DNA of 13,702 nt. Origin: DASVEE01 sp036399695 (GTDB taxonomy: Bacteria > Acidobacteriota > Thermoanaerobaculia > Gp7-AA8). Position 1 is the stretch's first letter. Every line of letters starts with the position of its first letter. This document shows positions 1 to 7,158 of the stretch, piece by piece. The stretch lies in NCBI GenBank assembly GCA_036399695.1, contig DASWMP010000303.1, forward strand, positions 1 to 13,702, given 5' to 3'. The position numbers and the translations under genes were made by a program. The notes under the pieces were generated by a model that worked only from the letters and a program-made list of their open reading frames with translations, ran no database searches and was not told where the DNA came from.

Positions 1-93
1 AGTTGGCGGTTGGCAGTGGGCGGTTGGCAGTGGGGCCCCGCCCACCGGCGAAAGGTCCTGCTACTGCCAACCGCCAACTGCCAACCGCCAACT
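1..93. repeat. Inverted pair of heptamer arrays
   Basis: Positions 1-31 and 63-93 are reverse complements at 30 of 31 positions (the only mismatch is at position 18). Each arm is a run of 7-bp units of the form GTTGGCG / GTTGGCA. The 31-nt spacer (32-62) contains the palindrome GGGGCCCC at 32-39. The transcript could fold into a long hairpin and might end transcription of a gene to the left, but no T-run follows. The element may continue beyond the left edge of the window. The function is unknown. Similar 7-bp arrays recur elsewhere in the window. Confidence 0.85.
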
Positions 94-193
94 ACTTCTT
101 GCCACCCCTCCTCCGAAGAAACTGTTCCGTCACACGTACGTAACTGACGAAAGACGCTTTTCTTCGTTCAATCGTAAGCACACATTCGCTTCG

Positions 194-199
194 AGGAGG
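194..199 (+). promoter_or_regulatory. Shine-Dalgarno site of tldD
   Basis: A perfect AGGAGG lies 4 nt before the ATG at 204 and fixes the start of tldD. The stretch 94-193 upstream contains the small palindrome ACGTACGT (134-141), but I could not pick out a convincing -35/-10 pair there. Confidence 0.8.
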
Positions 200-203
200 T
201 TGT

Positions 204-1757
204 ATGGCCGACCATCCGGGTATTTCCCGGCGTATGTTCGTTGGGGCTGGCACCGCGGCACTGGCCACGGTTGCGATGACGGATCTCTTTACCTTGCCGC
301 TGTTTGCCAAACCAGGAGCCACTGAAGGGATCGGCTATTTCGGACGCTTCGGCGTGACCGATAAGCTGATCCGGAACACGCTGGCCTCCGCTCTTTCCAA
401 GGGCGGCGAGTACGCGGACGTCTTTTTTCAGCACCGCGTGTCGAACAGCCTGGCGCTGGAAGACGGCGCCGTGAACCGCGCCTTCGCGAACGTCGCCCTC
501 GGCGTCGGCGTCCGCGTGGTCCGTGGCGACCAGACGGGCTACGGGTTCACCGAGGACCTGACGGATGAAGGGCTGATGCGGGCGGCGCTCACGGCCGCGG
601 CCATCGCCGAGGGTCCGGCCAGGAACGGCCCGACGAAGTTCAAGGTGAAGGAATCGAAGCCGAACCGCTATCCCGTGAAGACGAAGTGGGAAGACGTCCG
701 GCCGCAGCAGAAGCTGACGATCCTCAATGCGCTCAACGAGCAGACCTTCAAGGCCGACGCGCGCGTGAAGAAGGTCAACCTCGGCTTCACCGACCAGGGC
801 AGCGTCATCCTCATCGCCGACTCGAACGGCCGCATCGTCGAGGACGTGCAGCCGATGACGAGCATGTATCTCTCGGTCGTCGCCGAAGACGGCGGCAAGC
901 GTGAGAACAACAGCGTCAACCTCGCGGCCCGCGCGGACCTCGGCTACTACACGAAGGACCGCCTCGACGGCATGGTCAAGCGCGCCATCGACAAGACGAT
1001 GATCCTCTTCGACGCCGTCCAGCCGCCCGCCGGCGAGATGCCGGTGGTCCTCGGGCCCGGCTCGTCCGGCATCCTCCTGCACGAGGCCATCGGCCACGGC
1101 ATGGAAGCGGACTTCAACCGCAAGAACGTCTCGATCTTCTCGGACAAGATCGGCAAGCCGGTGGCCAAGCCGTTCGTCAGCATCGTCGACGAAGGGACGC
1201 AGGAAGCAGCGCGCGGCGCGATCAACGTGGACGACGAAGGCAACGACGTCGGCCGCACGATGCTCGTCGAGAAGGGCGTCCTGACGACGTACCTGCACGA
1301 CTCGATCTCCGCGAAGCACTACGGCGTGAAGCCGACCGGCAACGGCCGCCGCGACGGCTACGAGAACGCGCCGCTGCCGCGCATGCGCTCGACCTACATG
1401 CTGCCCGGCCCGCACAAGCCCGAAGAGATCATCGCCAGCGTGAAAAACGGCATCTACTGCGATCACTTCTCGAACGGCCAGGTGCAGATCGGCGCCGGCG
1501 ACTTCACGTTCTACGTGAAGAACGGCTACCTCATCGAAGACGGCAAGCTCACCAAGCCGATCAAGGACGTGAACATCATCGGCAACGGCCCGAAGGTCCT
1601 GGAGCTGATCGACATGGTCGCGGACGATCTGAAGATCGACGAAGGTGGCTGGACCTGCGGCAAGGACGGCCAGTCCGTCCCGGTCTCGCAGGGCATCCCG
1701 ACGGTGCGCGTCTCCGCGATCACGGTCGGCGGCCGCGCGCCGCAGAAGAAAGCGTAA
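204..1757 (+). CDS. tldD: TldD family zinc metalloprotease with Tat signal
   Basis: This is the catalytic subunit of the TldD/TldE (PmbA) protease, which trims modified peptides and degrades unfolded ones. The 517-residue protein carries the family zinc motif HEAIGH at residues 293-298 (H293, E294, H298). The TPTGNGRR and PRMRSTYMLPG segments follow, and then the C-terminal CGKDGQ with C485, expected to be the third zinc ligand. The tail ending in ITVGG is also typical. The N-terminus is unusual for the classical cytosolic enzyme: SRRMFV at residues 8-13, then a hydrophobic Ala-rich stretch to about residue 35, which reads as a twin-arginine export signal and explains why it is longer than E. 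coli TldD. The start is set by AGGAGG at 194-199. tldE follows after 12 nt, so the two are presumably co-transcribed. Family assignment is very secure. Export is an inference. Confidence 0.96.
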   Translation: MADHPGISRRMFVGAGTAALATVAMTDLFTLPLFAKPGATEGIGYFGRFGVTDKLIRNTLASALSKGGEYADVFFQHRVSNSLALEDGAVNRAFANVALGVGVRVVRGDQTGYGFTEDLTDEGLMRAALTAAAIAEGPARNGPTKFKVKESKPNRYPVKTKWEDVRPQQKLTILNALNEQTFKADARVKKVNLGFTDQGSVILIADSNGRIVEDVQPMTSMYLSVVAEDGGKRENNSVNLAARADLGYYTKDRLDGMVKRAIDKTMILFDAVQPPAGEMPVVLGPGSSGILLHEAIGHGMEADFNRKNVSIFSDKIGKPVAKPFVSIVDEGTQEAARGAINVDDEGNDVGRTMLVEKGVLTTYLHDSISAKHYGVKPTGNGRRDGYENAPLPRMRSTYMLPGPHKPEEIIASVKNGIYCDHFSNGQVQIGAGDFTFYVKNGYLIEDGKLTKPIKDVNIIGNGPKVLELIDMVADDLKIDEGGWTCGKDGQSVPVSQGIPTVRVSAITVGGRAPQKKA

Positions 1758-1769
1758 GGGAGACCGCTC

Positions 1770-3107
1770 ATGAGCAAACCAACCTCACAGGACATGCTGG
1801 CGGTCTCGCAGTCCGCCGTGGCCATGGCGAAGGCAGCAGGGGCGAAGGAAGCGTCAGCGCGGGCGTACCGCGTGCGCGACGTGTCGCTCGAATGGCGCGA
1901 CGGCAAGGCCGAAAAGATCACGGAGTCGACGACGCGCGGCGTCACGGTGGCGCTGTACGTCGACGGCCGCTACGCGAGCATCTCGACGAGCGACCTGCGC
2001 CCCGACGCGCTGAAGTCGTTCATCACGGACGGCGTGGCGCTGACGAAGAACCTCGCTCCCGACCCCTTCCGCGGCCTTCCGGACCCGGAGCTGTACAAGG
2101 GGCAGGCGGACGCGAACCTGCAGCTCGAAGACCCGAAGTACCTGGCCGTCACGGCCGACAACGCCCGCAAGATGGCGAAGGAGATGGAAGAGGCGGCCCG
2201 CTCGGTGAAGGGCGCGAGCTCGATCCTCTCGGTCAGCTCGTCGTTCTCGACGAACCTGGTCGAGCAGTGGATGGTGGCGTCGAACGGCTTCACCGGCTCG
2301 ACGCGCGCCACCGGCTTCTGGCCGAGCGCCTACATCAGCGTCAAGGACGCGGACGGACGCCGTCCGGAAGACGGCGCTTCCGCCGGCTCGCGCATGTACG
2401 GCGAGTTGCCGGCCGCCGCGGAGATCGGACGTCTCGCCGCCACCCGCGCCCTCTCGCGCCTCGGCTCGAAGAAGGGTGAATCGGCGGCGATGACGCTGGC
2501 CATCGACAATCGCGTGGCCGGCCGTCTGGTCAGCTACCTGAATCAGGCGCTGTCGGCGTCGTCGATCCAGCAGAAGCGCTCGTTCTTCGAAGGGAAGCTC
2601 GGCCAGCAGGTGCTGAGCGAGAAGATCTCGGTGATGGACGATCCGCACGTGCCGAAAGGCTTCGGCTCGCGCAAGTACGACATGGAAGGCATCGCCGCGA
2701 AGGCGCGCCCGATCTTCGAGAACGGCGTGCTGAAGAACTACTACGTCGACACCTACTACGGCCGCAAGCTGAAGATGGCGCCGACGAGCGGCTCGGCGTC
2801 GAACCTGTCGTGGAAGCTGGGCGACAAGAACCTCGAGCAGCTCCTCAGCGACATGAAGGACGGCGTGCTCGTCACCGGCTTCATCGGCGGCAACTCGAAC
2901 AGCGGCACCGGCGATTTCTCCCTCGGCATGCTCGGCTTCCGCGTCCGCAACGGCGCCATCGCCGAACCGGTCTCGGAGATGAACATCTCCGGCAACCACC
3001 TGGAGTTCTGGAAGAAGATCGCCGCCATCGGCAATGACCCGTTCCCCTACTCCTCGCTCAGAACACCGACGCTGGTTTTCGAGAACGTGTCGGTCGCGGG
3101 GGCGTAA
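1770..3107 (+). CDS. tldE: TldE/PmbA family protease partner subunit
   Basis: This 445-residue protein is the non-catalytic partner of TldD in the heterodimeric protease (TldE, also called PmbA). It has the two-domain layout of the family and lacks the HExxxH zinc motif, as expected for TldE. Typical C-terminal family segments are FENGVLKNYYVDTYYGRK, a GNSNSGTGDFSLG stretch and SEMNISGN near residue 410. AGGGAG at 1757-1762 lies 7 nt before the ATG and overlaps the tldD stop codon, which supports co-translation. Unlike its TldD neighbour, it has no signal peptide: the N-terminus (MSKPTSQDML...) is polar. If TldD is exported by Tat, TldE must travel with it or the pair must stay inside. The gene ends in a convergent gap facing ispE. 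Confidence 0.95.
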   Translation: MSKPTSQDMLAVSQSAVAMAKAAGAKEASARAYRVRDVSLEWRDGKAEKITESTTRGVTVALYVDGRYASISTSDLRPDALKSFITDGVALTKNLAPDPFRGLPDPELYKGQADANLQLEDPKYLAVTADNARKMAKEMEEAARSVKGASSILSVSSSFSTNLVEQWMVASNGFTGSTRATGFWPSAYISVKDADGRRPEDGASAGSRMYGELPAAAEIGRLAATRALSRLGSKKGESAAMTLAIDNRVAGRLVSYLNQALSASSIQQKRSFFEGKLGQQVLSEKISVMDDPHVPKGFGSRKYDMEGIAAKARPIFENGVLKNYYVDTYYGRKLKMAPTSGSASNLSWKLGDKNLEQLLSDMKDGVLVTGFIGGNSNSGTGDFSLGMLGFRVRNGAIAEPVSEMNISGNHLEFWKKIAAIGNDPFPYSSLRTPTLVFENVSVAGA

Positions 3108-3130
3108 GCCGCAGTCTCAGGCACCCACCT

Positions 3131-3163
3131 GGGCGCCAATCTACCCAGCGTAGATTGGCGCCC
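3131..3163. terminator. Perfect 14-bp hairpin after tldE, possible terminator
   Basis: 3131-3144 and 3150-3163 are exact reverse complements (arm GGGCGCCAATCTAC) with a 5-nt loop. It sits 23 nt after the tldE stop in a convergent gap, where a terminator is expected. No T-run follows on the + strand (next bases AAAGG), so it is not a canonical intrinsic terminator. It could work as an RNA-end-stabilising hairpin or be a palindromic repeat. Confidence 0.55.
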
Positions 3164-3170
3164 AAAGGCG

Positions 3171-3273
3171 ATGGAACCTATGGGGCAGATGGGACGGATG
3201 GGACCTACGAAAAGCTCATCGGCGCCGTCTAACGCATCTGTCCCATAGGGCCTATCTGTCCTATAGGTCCCAT
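3171..3273. repeat. Inverted pair of 9-bp repeat arrays
   Basis: Four 9-bp units run on the + strand at 3171-3206 (ATGGAACCT, ATGGGGCAG, ATGGGACGG, ATGGGACCT). Four units of the same family run on the minus strand at 3238-3273 (read from 3273: ATGGGACCT, ATAGGACAG, ATAGGCCCT, ATGGGACAG). The arms pair at 27 of 36 positions across a 31-nt spacer. It lies between the converging tldE and ispE genes, so it could act at the RNA level on both transcripts. Function unknown. Confidence 0.8.
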
Positions 3274-3295
3274 CGTTCCCTGTTGGTTTTACCCG

Positions 3296-4057
3296 CTAGC
3301 GCGTTTCGCAGGCTTCCACGCGCACGTCCGCAAACGCCGGCACCGCAGCATCGCGCGATGCCGCGTCGCTGAACGCGCCGAACAGCGTGGAGCCCGATCC
3401 GCTCATCGCCGCAAACGTGGCCCCGGCGTCGAGCAATCGCGCCTTCAGCTCGCGCAAACGCGGCAGCTTCGCGAACACCGGCTCCTCGAAATCGTTCACC
3501 CACGCCGCTTCCGGCCCGGCCGGCGGCGAATAACGCCGCACCATCGCGAACGCCTCGCCGGTGAGCACCCGCTCCTCGGGCAGCAGCAAGAGCAACGGCA
3601 CCGGATCGCCGGACGGCACCGGCGTCAGCACCTCGCCGCGACCGGTCGCGTACGCCCGTCCGCCGGCGAGGAAGAACGGCACGTCTGACCCCAGCGTCAG
3701 CGCCAGACTCGCCAGATCGTCGCGCTGCAATCCGAACATCCCGTTCAACGCCACGAGCGTCGCCGCCGCGTCGGACGAGCCGCCCCCCAGCCCGCCGCCC
3801 GCGCGAATCCGTTTGCGCAGCTCGATGGCCACGGGCGGGGCGCCGAGCAGTTTCGCCGCGCGCAGCACGAGGTTGCGGTCGTCGACCGGGATCGACGGCT
3901 CGTCGCAGGTCAGCGACAGGCTCGCGGCGGGGGTGAACGTCAGCTCGTCGTGGAGCGAGATTTCCTGGAAGAGGGTTTCGAGCTCGTGGAAGCCGTCGGG
4001 ACGCTTTCCGGTGATGCGCAGCGACCAGTTGATCTTGGCGTACGCCCGCACCCGCAT
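3296..4057 (-). CDS. ispE: 4-diphosphocytidyl-2-C-methyl-D-erythritol kinase
   Basis: IspE phosphorylates CDP-methylerythritol at the 2-position with ATP, the fourth step of the MEP route to isoprenoid precursors, in the cytoplasm. The 253-residue protein is a GHMP kinase. It has AYAKINW at 5-11 (K8 matches the conserved active-site lysine) and KRPDGFHELET around 18-28. The ATP-binding glycine loop GGGLGGGSSDAA spans 87-98, GSDVPFF spans 123-129 (D125 is the expected catalytic base), and MSGSGST spans 218-224. It is somewhat shorter than the usual 280-300 residues, with compact loops but no missing motif. The ATG at 4057 overlaps the TGA of the preceding lolB-like gene by one base (TGATG), indicating translational coupling. 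The open frame continues upstream of this ATG, but that part is out-of-frame lolB sequence. Confidence 0.95.
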   Translation of the reverse strand: MRVRAYAKINWSLRITGKRPDGFHELETLFQEISLHDELTFTPAASLSLTCDEPSIPVDDRNLVLRAAKLLGAPPVAIELRKRIRAGGGLGGGSSDAAATLVALNGMFGLQRDDLASLALTLGSDVPFFLAGGRAYATGRGEVLTPVPSGDPVPLLLLLPEERVLTGEAFAMVRRYSPPAGPEAAWVNDFEEPVFAKLPRLRELKARLLDAGATFAAMSGSGSTLFGAFSDAASRDAAVPAFADVRVEACETR

Positions 4058-4710
4058 CAGTCGCCGACCACTTCCAGGTGCTCGACCTCGATGCGGTCGG
4101 CGCCGCGCGTGACGACGAGCGACTTCGCCGGAAACGACGGCGGATCGAACGTGACGCTGACGTCGCCGATGCTCGCCCGCGCCAGCCCGTTCATCGTGGC
4201 CTCGGCGGTGACGCCTTCCGGCAGGTACCCGAGCATCAGCATCGACATCTGCGCCGGCGTGAGCGCCGTCCCGAAGAAGCCGAACGTGCGTGCGAGCTCC
4301 GCGGAGCTCCCCTGCCATTCGCTGTCCTCGAGCCGGTTGTCGACCTTCACGTCCTCGCCATGCGCCGTCATCGTCAGCGCCGTCGTCCCGACCGGCGTGT
4401 AGGCGATGAGCTCCATGTCGTTCCCGTTCTTCACGCCGAGCTGCGCCCGGAACGACTGCGTCTTGCCGCCGACCGTCGCCCGCACGCGCATCAGACTGCG
4501 CGCGCCCGTGAACGACGCCGTCCGCCCCCGCAGTTGCGCCATCGCATCGTCCGGCGAAGTGGCCACGAGCGGCGCAATCGCCGCCCCGGCCGGCTTCGCC
4601 GTCCTGCACGAAACTACCGACAGCACAACCAGCAGCAGAACCGCCACCCGCCGCCCGTAGTCACGGACAACGGACAACGAACAACGGACAAGGCGACTAT
4701 CTGCTGCCAA
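4057..4710 (-). CDS. LolB-like outer-membrane lipoprotein
   Basis: This is a lipoprotein of about 200 residues. A hydrophobic stretch (VAVLLLVVLSVVSC) ends in a lipobox-like VVSC (C35 from the first start), so it should be acylated and membrane-anchored. The rest looks like a LolA/LolB-type beta fold: alternating strands such as SLMRVRATV, QSFRAQLGV and DMELIAYTPVG, but I see no diagnostic motif. Position supports LolB, the outer-membrane receptor that inserts lipoproteins, because lolB lies directly before ispE in many proteobacteria and this gene overlaps ispE by one base. A DUF4292-type lipoprotein is the main alternative. The start is uncertain. TTG at 4710 has GGGAG 4 nt upstream and overlaps the TPR gene by 14 bp. 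TTG at 4677 and GTG at 4647 are alternatives. The heptamer array 4665-4692 falls in the N-terminal region if the first start is used. Confidence 0.75.
   Translation of the reverse strand: MAADSRLVRCSLSVVRDYGRRVAVLLLVVLSVVSCRTAKPAGAAIAPLVATSPDDAMAQLRGRTASFTGARSLMRVRATVGGKTQSFRAQLGVKNGNDMELIAYTPVGTTALTMTAHGEDVKVDNRLEDSEWQGSSAELARTFGFFGTALTPAQMSMLMLGYLPEGVTAEATMNGLARASIGDVSVTFDPPSFPAKSLVVTRGADRIEVEHLEVVGD
4665..4692 (-). repeat. Heptamer array at TPR/lolB-like junction
   Basis: There are four 7-bp units, read on the minus strand as CTTGTCC, GTTGTTC, GTTGTCC, GTTGTCC. The same unit family occurs on the + strand at 12242-12304. The array starts 5 bp past the TPR stop codon (4697-4699) and either precedes the true start of the lipoprotein gene or encodes part of its signal-peptide n-region. 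Confidence 0.8.
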
Positions 4711-6604
4711 TCGGCTCCCGTTCCAGCGTCGCGATCTTCGTCTTCAGCTTCGCCTCATCGGACGGCTCCACGTCGAGCGCCAGCGCCTTGCGATAGAGCT
4801 CGAGGGCGCGCGTGCGGTCGCCGCGCTTGGCGTAGACGTCGCCGAGGTGCTCCTGCACGGTGGCATCGCGAGGGAGCAGGCGGGCCGCTTCGCTGAGGAG
4901 CTTCTCGGCCTGCGGCAGGTTGCCCTGCTGGAAGTACACCCAGCCGAGCGAGTCGAGGAAGGCGGCGTTCTCCGGCTCCTGCGACAGCGCCTGCTCTAGC
5001 ATCTTCTGCGCGCGGTCGAGGTTGACGCCCTTCTCCGCCCACATGTAGCCGAGGTAATTGAGCGTGGCGGCGTGGTCCGGATGCTTCTCGAGGATCGCCA
5101 GGAACTGCTTCTCCGCGGCGGTGCTGTTCTCGGCCCGCTCGTACGCGGAGCCGAGCTGGAACTGCAGCTCGAGCTCTTCCGGCTTGGCCTTCAGCCCTTC
5201 CTTGATCAACGCGATGGCCGACGGCGAGTCACCGGCGAGGATGTACGCCTCGGCAGCGGCGATGGTGTTGCGCGTGCCGAGCTTCACCTGCGCCGCGGCA
5301 GCCTGCTTCGCTTTGTCGGGATCGCCGGCGCGCGTCAGCACTTCGATGTAGCGCGAGTTCAGCAGCGGATCGTTGCCGTACTTTTCGACGAGCGGCTGGA
5401 GGAGGTCCGCCGCCTCGCGATACTTCTTCTGCTTCTTGAGCGCCTCGACGGCGATGTTCACGGCCTGGGAGTTCGGCTTGTCGCGGAAGACGAAGATCGG
5501 CGTGGCCGTCTCGATGGCCGCGTCGTAGTTCCCCTGCTGGAGCTCGACGTAGGCAAGCTGCGTCCGCGCGAGCGCACTGACGTTGTCAGGAACGCTCGGC
5601 TGGCGGACGATCTTGTTGAAGGATTGCCGCGCCGCGTCCCACTTCTGCTGCCCCGCGAGGCTGAGGCCGTAGCTGAGCAGGAGATCGAGATCGTCCGGCG
5701 TCTGCTGGAGCAGTTGCGCGTAGATCTTCTCGGCCTCGGCGTGCTGGTTGAGGTCATTGAGCGATTCGGCGAGGAAGTAGAGCGAGCGCGTGTCCTTCGG
5801 ATCGGCCTTCACGAGCCGGGCGAAGCTCTCGCGCGCCTTGTCGGCGCGGCCGGAGCGCAGCCAGTAGGCGGCCTGCTGGCGCTGCAGCTCCATGTTGGCC
5901 GGGTCTTCCTCGATGAGCGGCTGCAGGATGTTCGCGGCCTTCTCGAACTCGTTCGCCTCCTCGTAAAACTCGAGGAGCTGCAGGATGGCCGGGCCGAAGG
6001 TCGTGTCGAGCTGCACCGTCTTTTCGAGGTACTGCTTCGATTCGTTGCGGCGTCCGAGCTTCGTCAGGATCTGCGCGTAGTTGTAGTTGAGCGTGCGCTG
6101 ATCGGGGGCGCGCTCGACGAGCGACGCCAGGACGCGCTCCGCTTCGGCGGTACGGCCGGCCGACAGGAGAAGCTGCGAGACGGCGACACCGGTCGACAGG
6201 TCGTCGGGGTAGAGCTTGAAGGCGGCCTGCAGATGGACGAGCGCCTCGTCGACCTTGGCCCGGTCGGCACCGGCACGATCGAGCAGGACGCGCCCGAGGA
6301 ACCGCTGGGCGTCGTAAAAGTCGGGGTTTGCCTTCACGACCGCACGCAGCTCGGTCTCGGCGCGCTCGAGGCGGCCGGCATCGACGAGCATCATGGCGCG
6401 CTCGAACAGGAGGGTCGCGTCGTTGGGGTATTTCGCGATGACGCGATCCATGAGCTCGAGAGCCTCGGCATGGCGGCCGTCAGAGGCGGCGAGCTTGGCG
6501 AGGATGAACTCGTGGGGTTCGGAGGGGAAATCCTGGGCTGTGGCCGCTCCCGCAAACGAGAGCAATGCCGCCAGGACGAGCGAGCACATCTTCATTATTT
6601 TCAT
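4697..6604 (-). CDS. Secreted TPR-repeat protein
   Basis: This is a 635-residue protein built almost wholly of tetratricopeptide repeats, a scaffold for protein-protein contacts. From the ATG at 6604 the N-terminus is a Sec signal peptide: positive start (MKIMKM), hydrophobic core, and ATA|QD cleavage after residue 23, so the mature protein is periplasmic or extracytoplasmic. Repeat units with the W/Y-x-L-G...A...Y...P pattern run from about residue 30 to 625, for example YLGYMWAEKGVNLDRAQKML and LGDVYAKRGDRTRALELYRK. An in-frame ATG at 6691 would add 29 polar residues ahead of the signal peptide and is less likely; ATG at 6595 is also possible. It is followed by the lolB-like gene and ispE, an order also found around Pseudomonas PA4667 (LbcA, a TPR lipoprotein that binds the protease CtpA). 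A similar adaptor role is possible, but this protein lacks a lipobox. Confidence 0.88.
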   Translation of the reverse strand: MKIMKMCSLVLAALLSFAGAATAQDFPSEPHEFILAKLAASDGRHAEALELMDRVIAKYPNDATLLFERAMMLVDAGRLERAETELRAVVKANPDFYDAQRFLGRVLLDRAGADRAKVDEALVHLQAAFKLYPDDLSTGVAVSQLLLSAGRTAEAERVLASLVERAPDQRTLNYNYAQILTKLGRRNESKQYLEKTVQLDTTFGPAILQLLEFYEEANEFEKAANILQPLIEEDPANMELQRQQAAYWLRSGRADKARESFARLVKADPKDTRSLYFLAESLNDLNQHAEAEKIYAQLLQQTPDDLDLLLSYGLSLAGQQKWDAARQSFNKIVRQPSVPDNVSALARTQLAYVELQQGNYDAAIETATPIFVFRDKPNSQAVNIAVEALKKQKKYREAADLLQPLVEKYGNDPLLNSRYIEVLTRAGDPDKAKQAAAAQVKLGTRNTIAAAEAYILAGDSPSAIALIKEGLKAKPEELELQFQLGSAYERAENSTAAEKQFLAILEKHPDHAATLNYLGYMWAEKGVNLDRAQKMLEQALSQEPENAAFLDSLGWVYFQQGNLPQAEKLLSEAARLLPRDATVQEHLGDVYAKRGDRTRALELYRKALALDVEPSDEAKLKTKIATLEREPIGSR

Positions 6605-6711
6605 CGTAGCACTCGAAAATTGGTCAACAGCAGGCAGCTCCGACTCCATTCTTCCGTCAGCCACACCGGCACCATTACGTTTCCAGCCCAAAGCGTGCCA
6701 AGAGGGGCAGC

Positions 6712-7107
6712 GATCAGGGCCCTGGGCCCTGGGCCCAGTTGGGGGTTAGACGCGAGGTTCAGGGGAAAGTCTCGCAGCGAGGCCCGCCTGACCGCGGGTC
6801 TGACCCCCACCTGAGGCCCGAGCCCAAGGCCAGGGCGCCAATGGCGTTGACTTAGAGGTTTGCCTCATGTGGGACAGACACTCCTGTCTGTCCGGCCACC
6901 CCCGAGGTCCTCCAGACAAGCGGCCGTTCGGGTGCACGGGACAGACAAGAGTGTCTGTCCCACATTTAAAGTTAACGCCGTTGGAGCCCAAGGCAAGGCC
7001 AGCGCCCAGCGCCGCGGTCGACACTCGATTCGCCGGAAAATCTCTCAGCGAGGCCCCCCTCACCTAGCGTCTGACCCCCACTGAGCCCCGGGCCCCGGGC
7101 CCCGATC
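6712..7107. repeat. Nested inverted-repeat element, ~396 bp, noncoding
   Basis: The outer arms 6712-6758 and 7062-7107 are inverted repeats (40 of 47 positions, one gap). Both begin GATC and contain GGGCCC units at 7-bp spacing. Inside lie partial direct copies of a ~54-bp segment (6762-6815 and 7033-7085, sharing the cores CAGCGAGGCCC and GTCTGACCCCCAC). There is also a second local inverted pair (6737-6763 with 6787-6813) and a central pair of hairpins (6867-6965). Small open frames here read through repeats and look non-genuine. No transposase or clear target-site duplication is visible. It could be a MITE-like non-autonomous element or a cluster of palindromic repeats. The remaining parts of this gap, 6605-6711 and 7108-7137, show nothing I can name. 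Confidence 0.7.
6867..6965. repeat. Paired hairpins in inverted orientation
   Basis: Arms 6867-6893 and 6939-6965 are reverse complements at 26 of 27 positions. Each arm is itself a hairpin: GGACAGACA and TGTCTGTCC with a 4-nt loop (6872-6893 and 6939-6960). So the segment can fold either as two small hairpins or as one long stem over a 45-nt spacer. Weaker complementarity extends outward (GGCGTTGACTT on the left against AAGTTAACGCC on the right). Confidence 0.85.
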
Positions 7108-7158
7108 CCCTTTCCCCAACCCAATTGTGTTAAAACCGTGAGCTTACAGGGTGGACGC

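Noticed and set aside
1..93. CRISPR-like array
   Set aside because: Units are 7 bp without spacers and are arranged as an inverted pair.
168..1466. Long minus-strand open frame opposite tldD
   Set aside because: It mirrors the well-supported tldD gene. Its Arg/Val/Asp/Ala-rich product shows no family motif and is typical of antisense frames in GC-rich DNA.
1770..3107. TldE as a degenerate or inactive TldD
   Set aside because: Absence of HExxxH is normal for TldE; the rest of the family pattern is intact.
4058..4609. N-terminal extension of ispE by 184 residues
   Set aside because: It lies out of frame over the lolB-like gene. The GHMP domain begins right at the ATG at 4057.
5072..6814. 580-codon plus-strand open frame opposite the TPR gene
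   Set aside because: The low-complexity Leu/Arg/Glu/Val product has no motif; the minus strand encodes clear TPRs with a signal peptide.
6746..7084. Small open frames in the gap between the TPR and DUF4388 genes
   Set aside because: They run through inverted and direct repeats; similar peptides such as ASLRDFP arise only because the DNA is duplicated.
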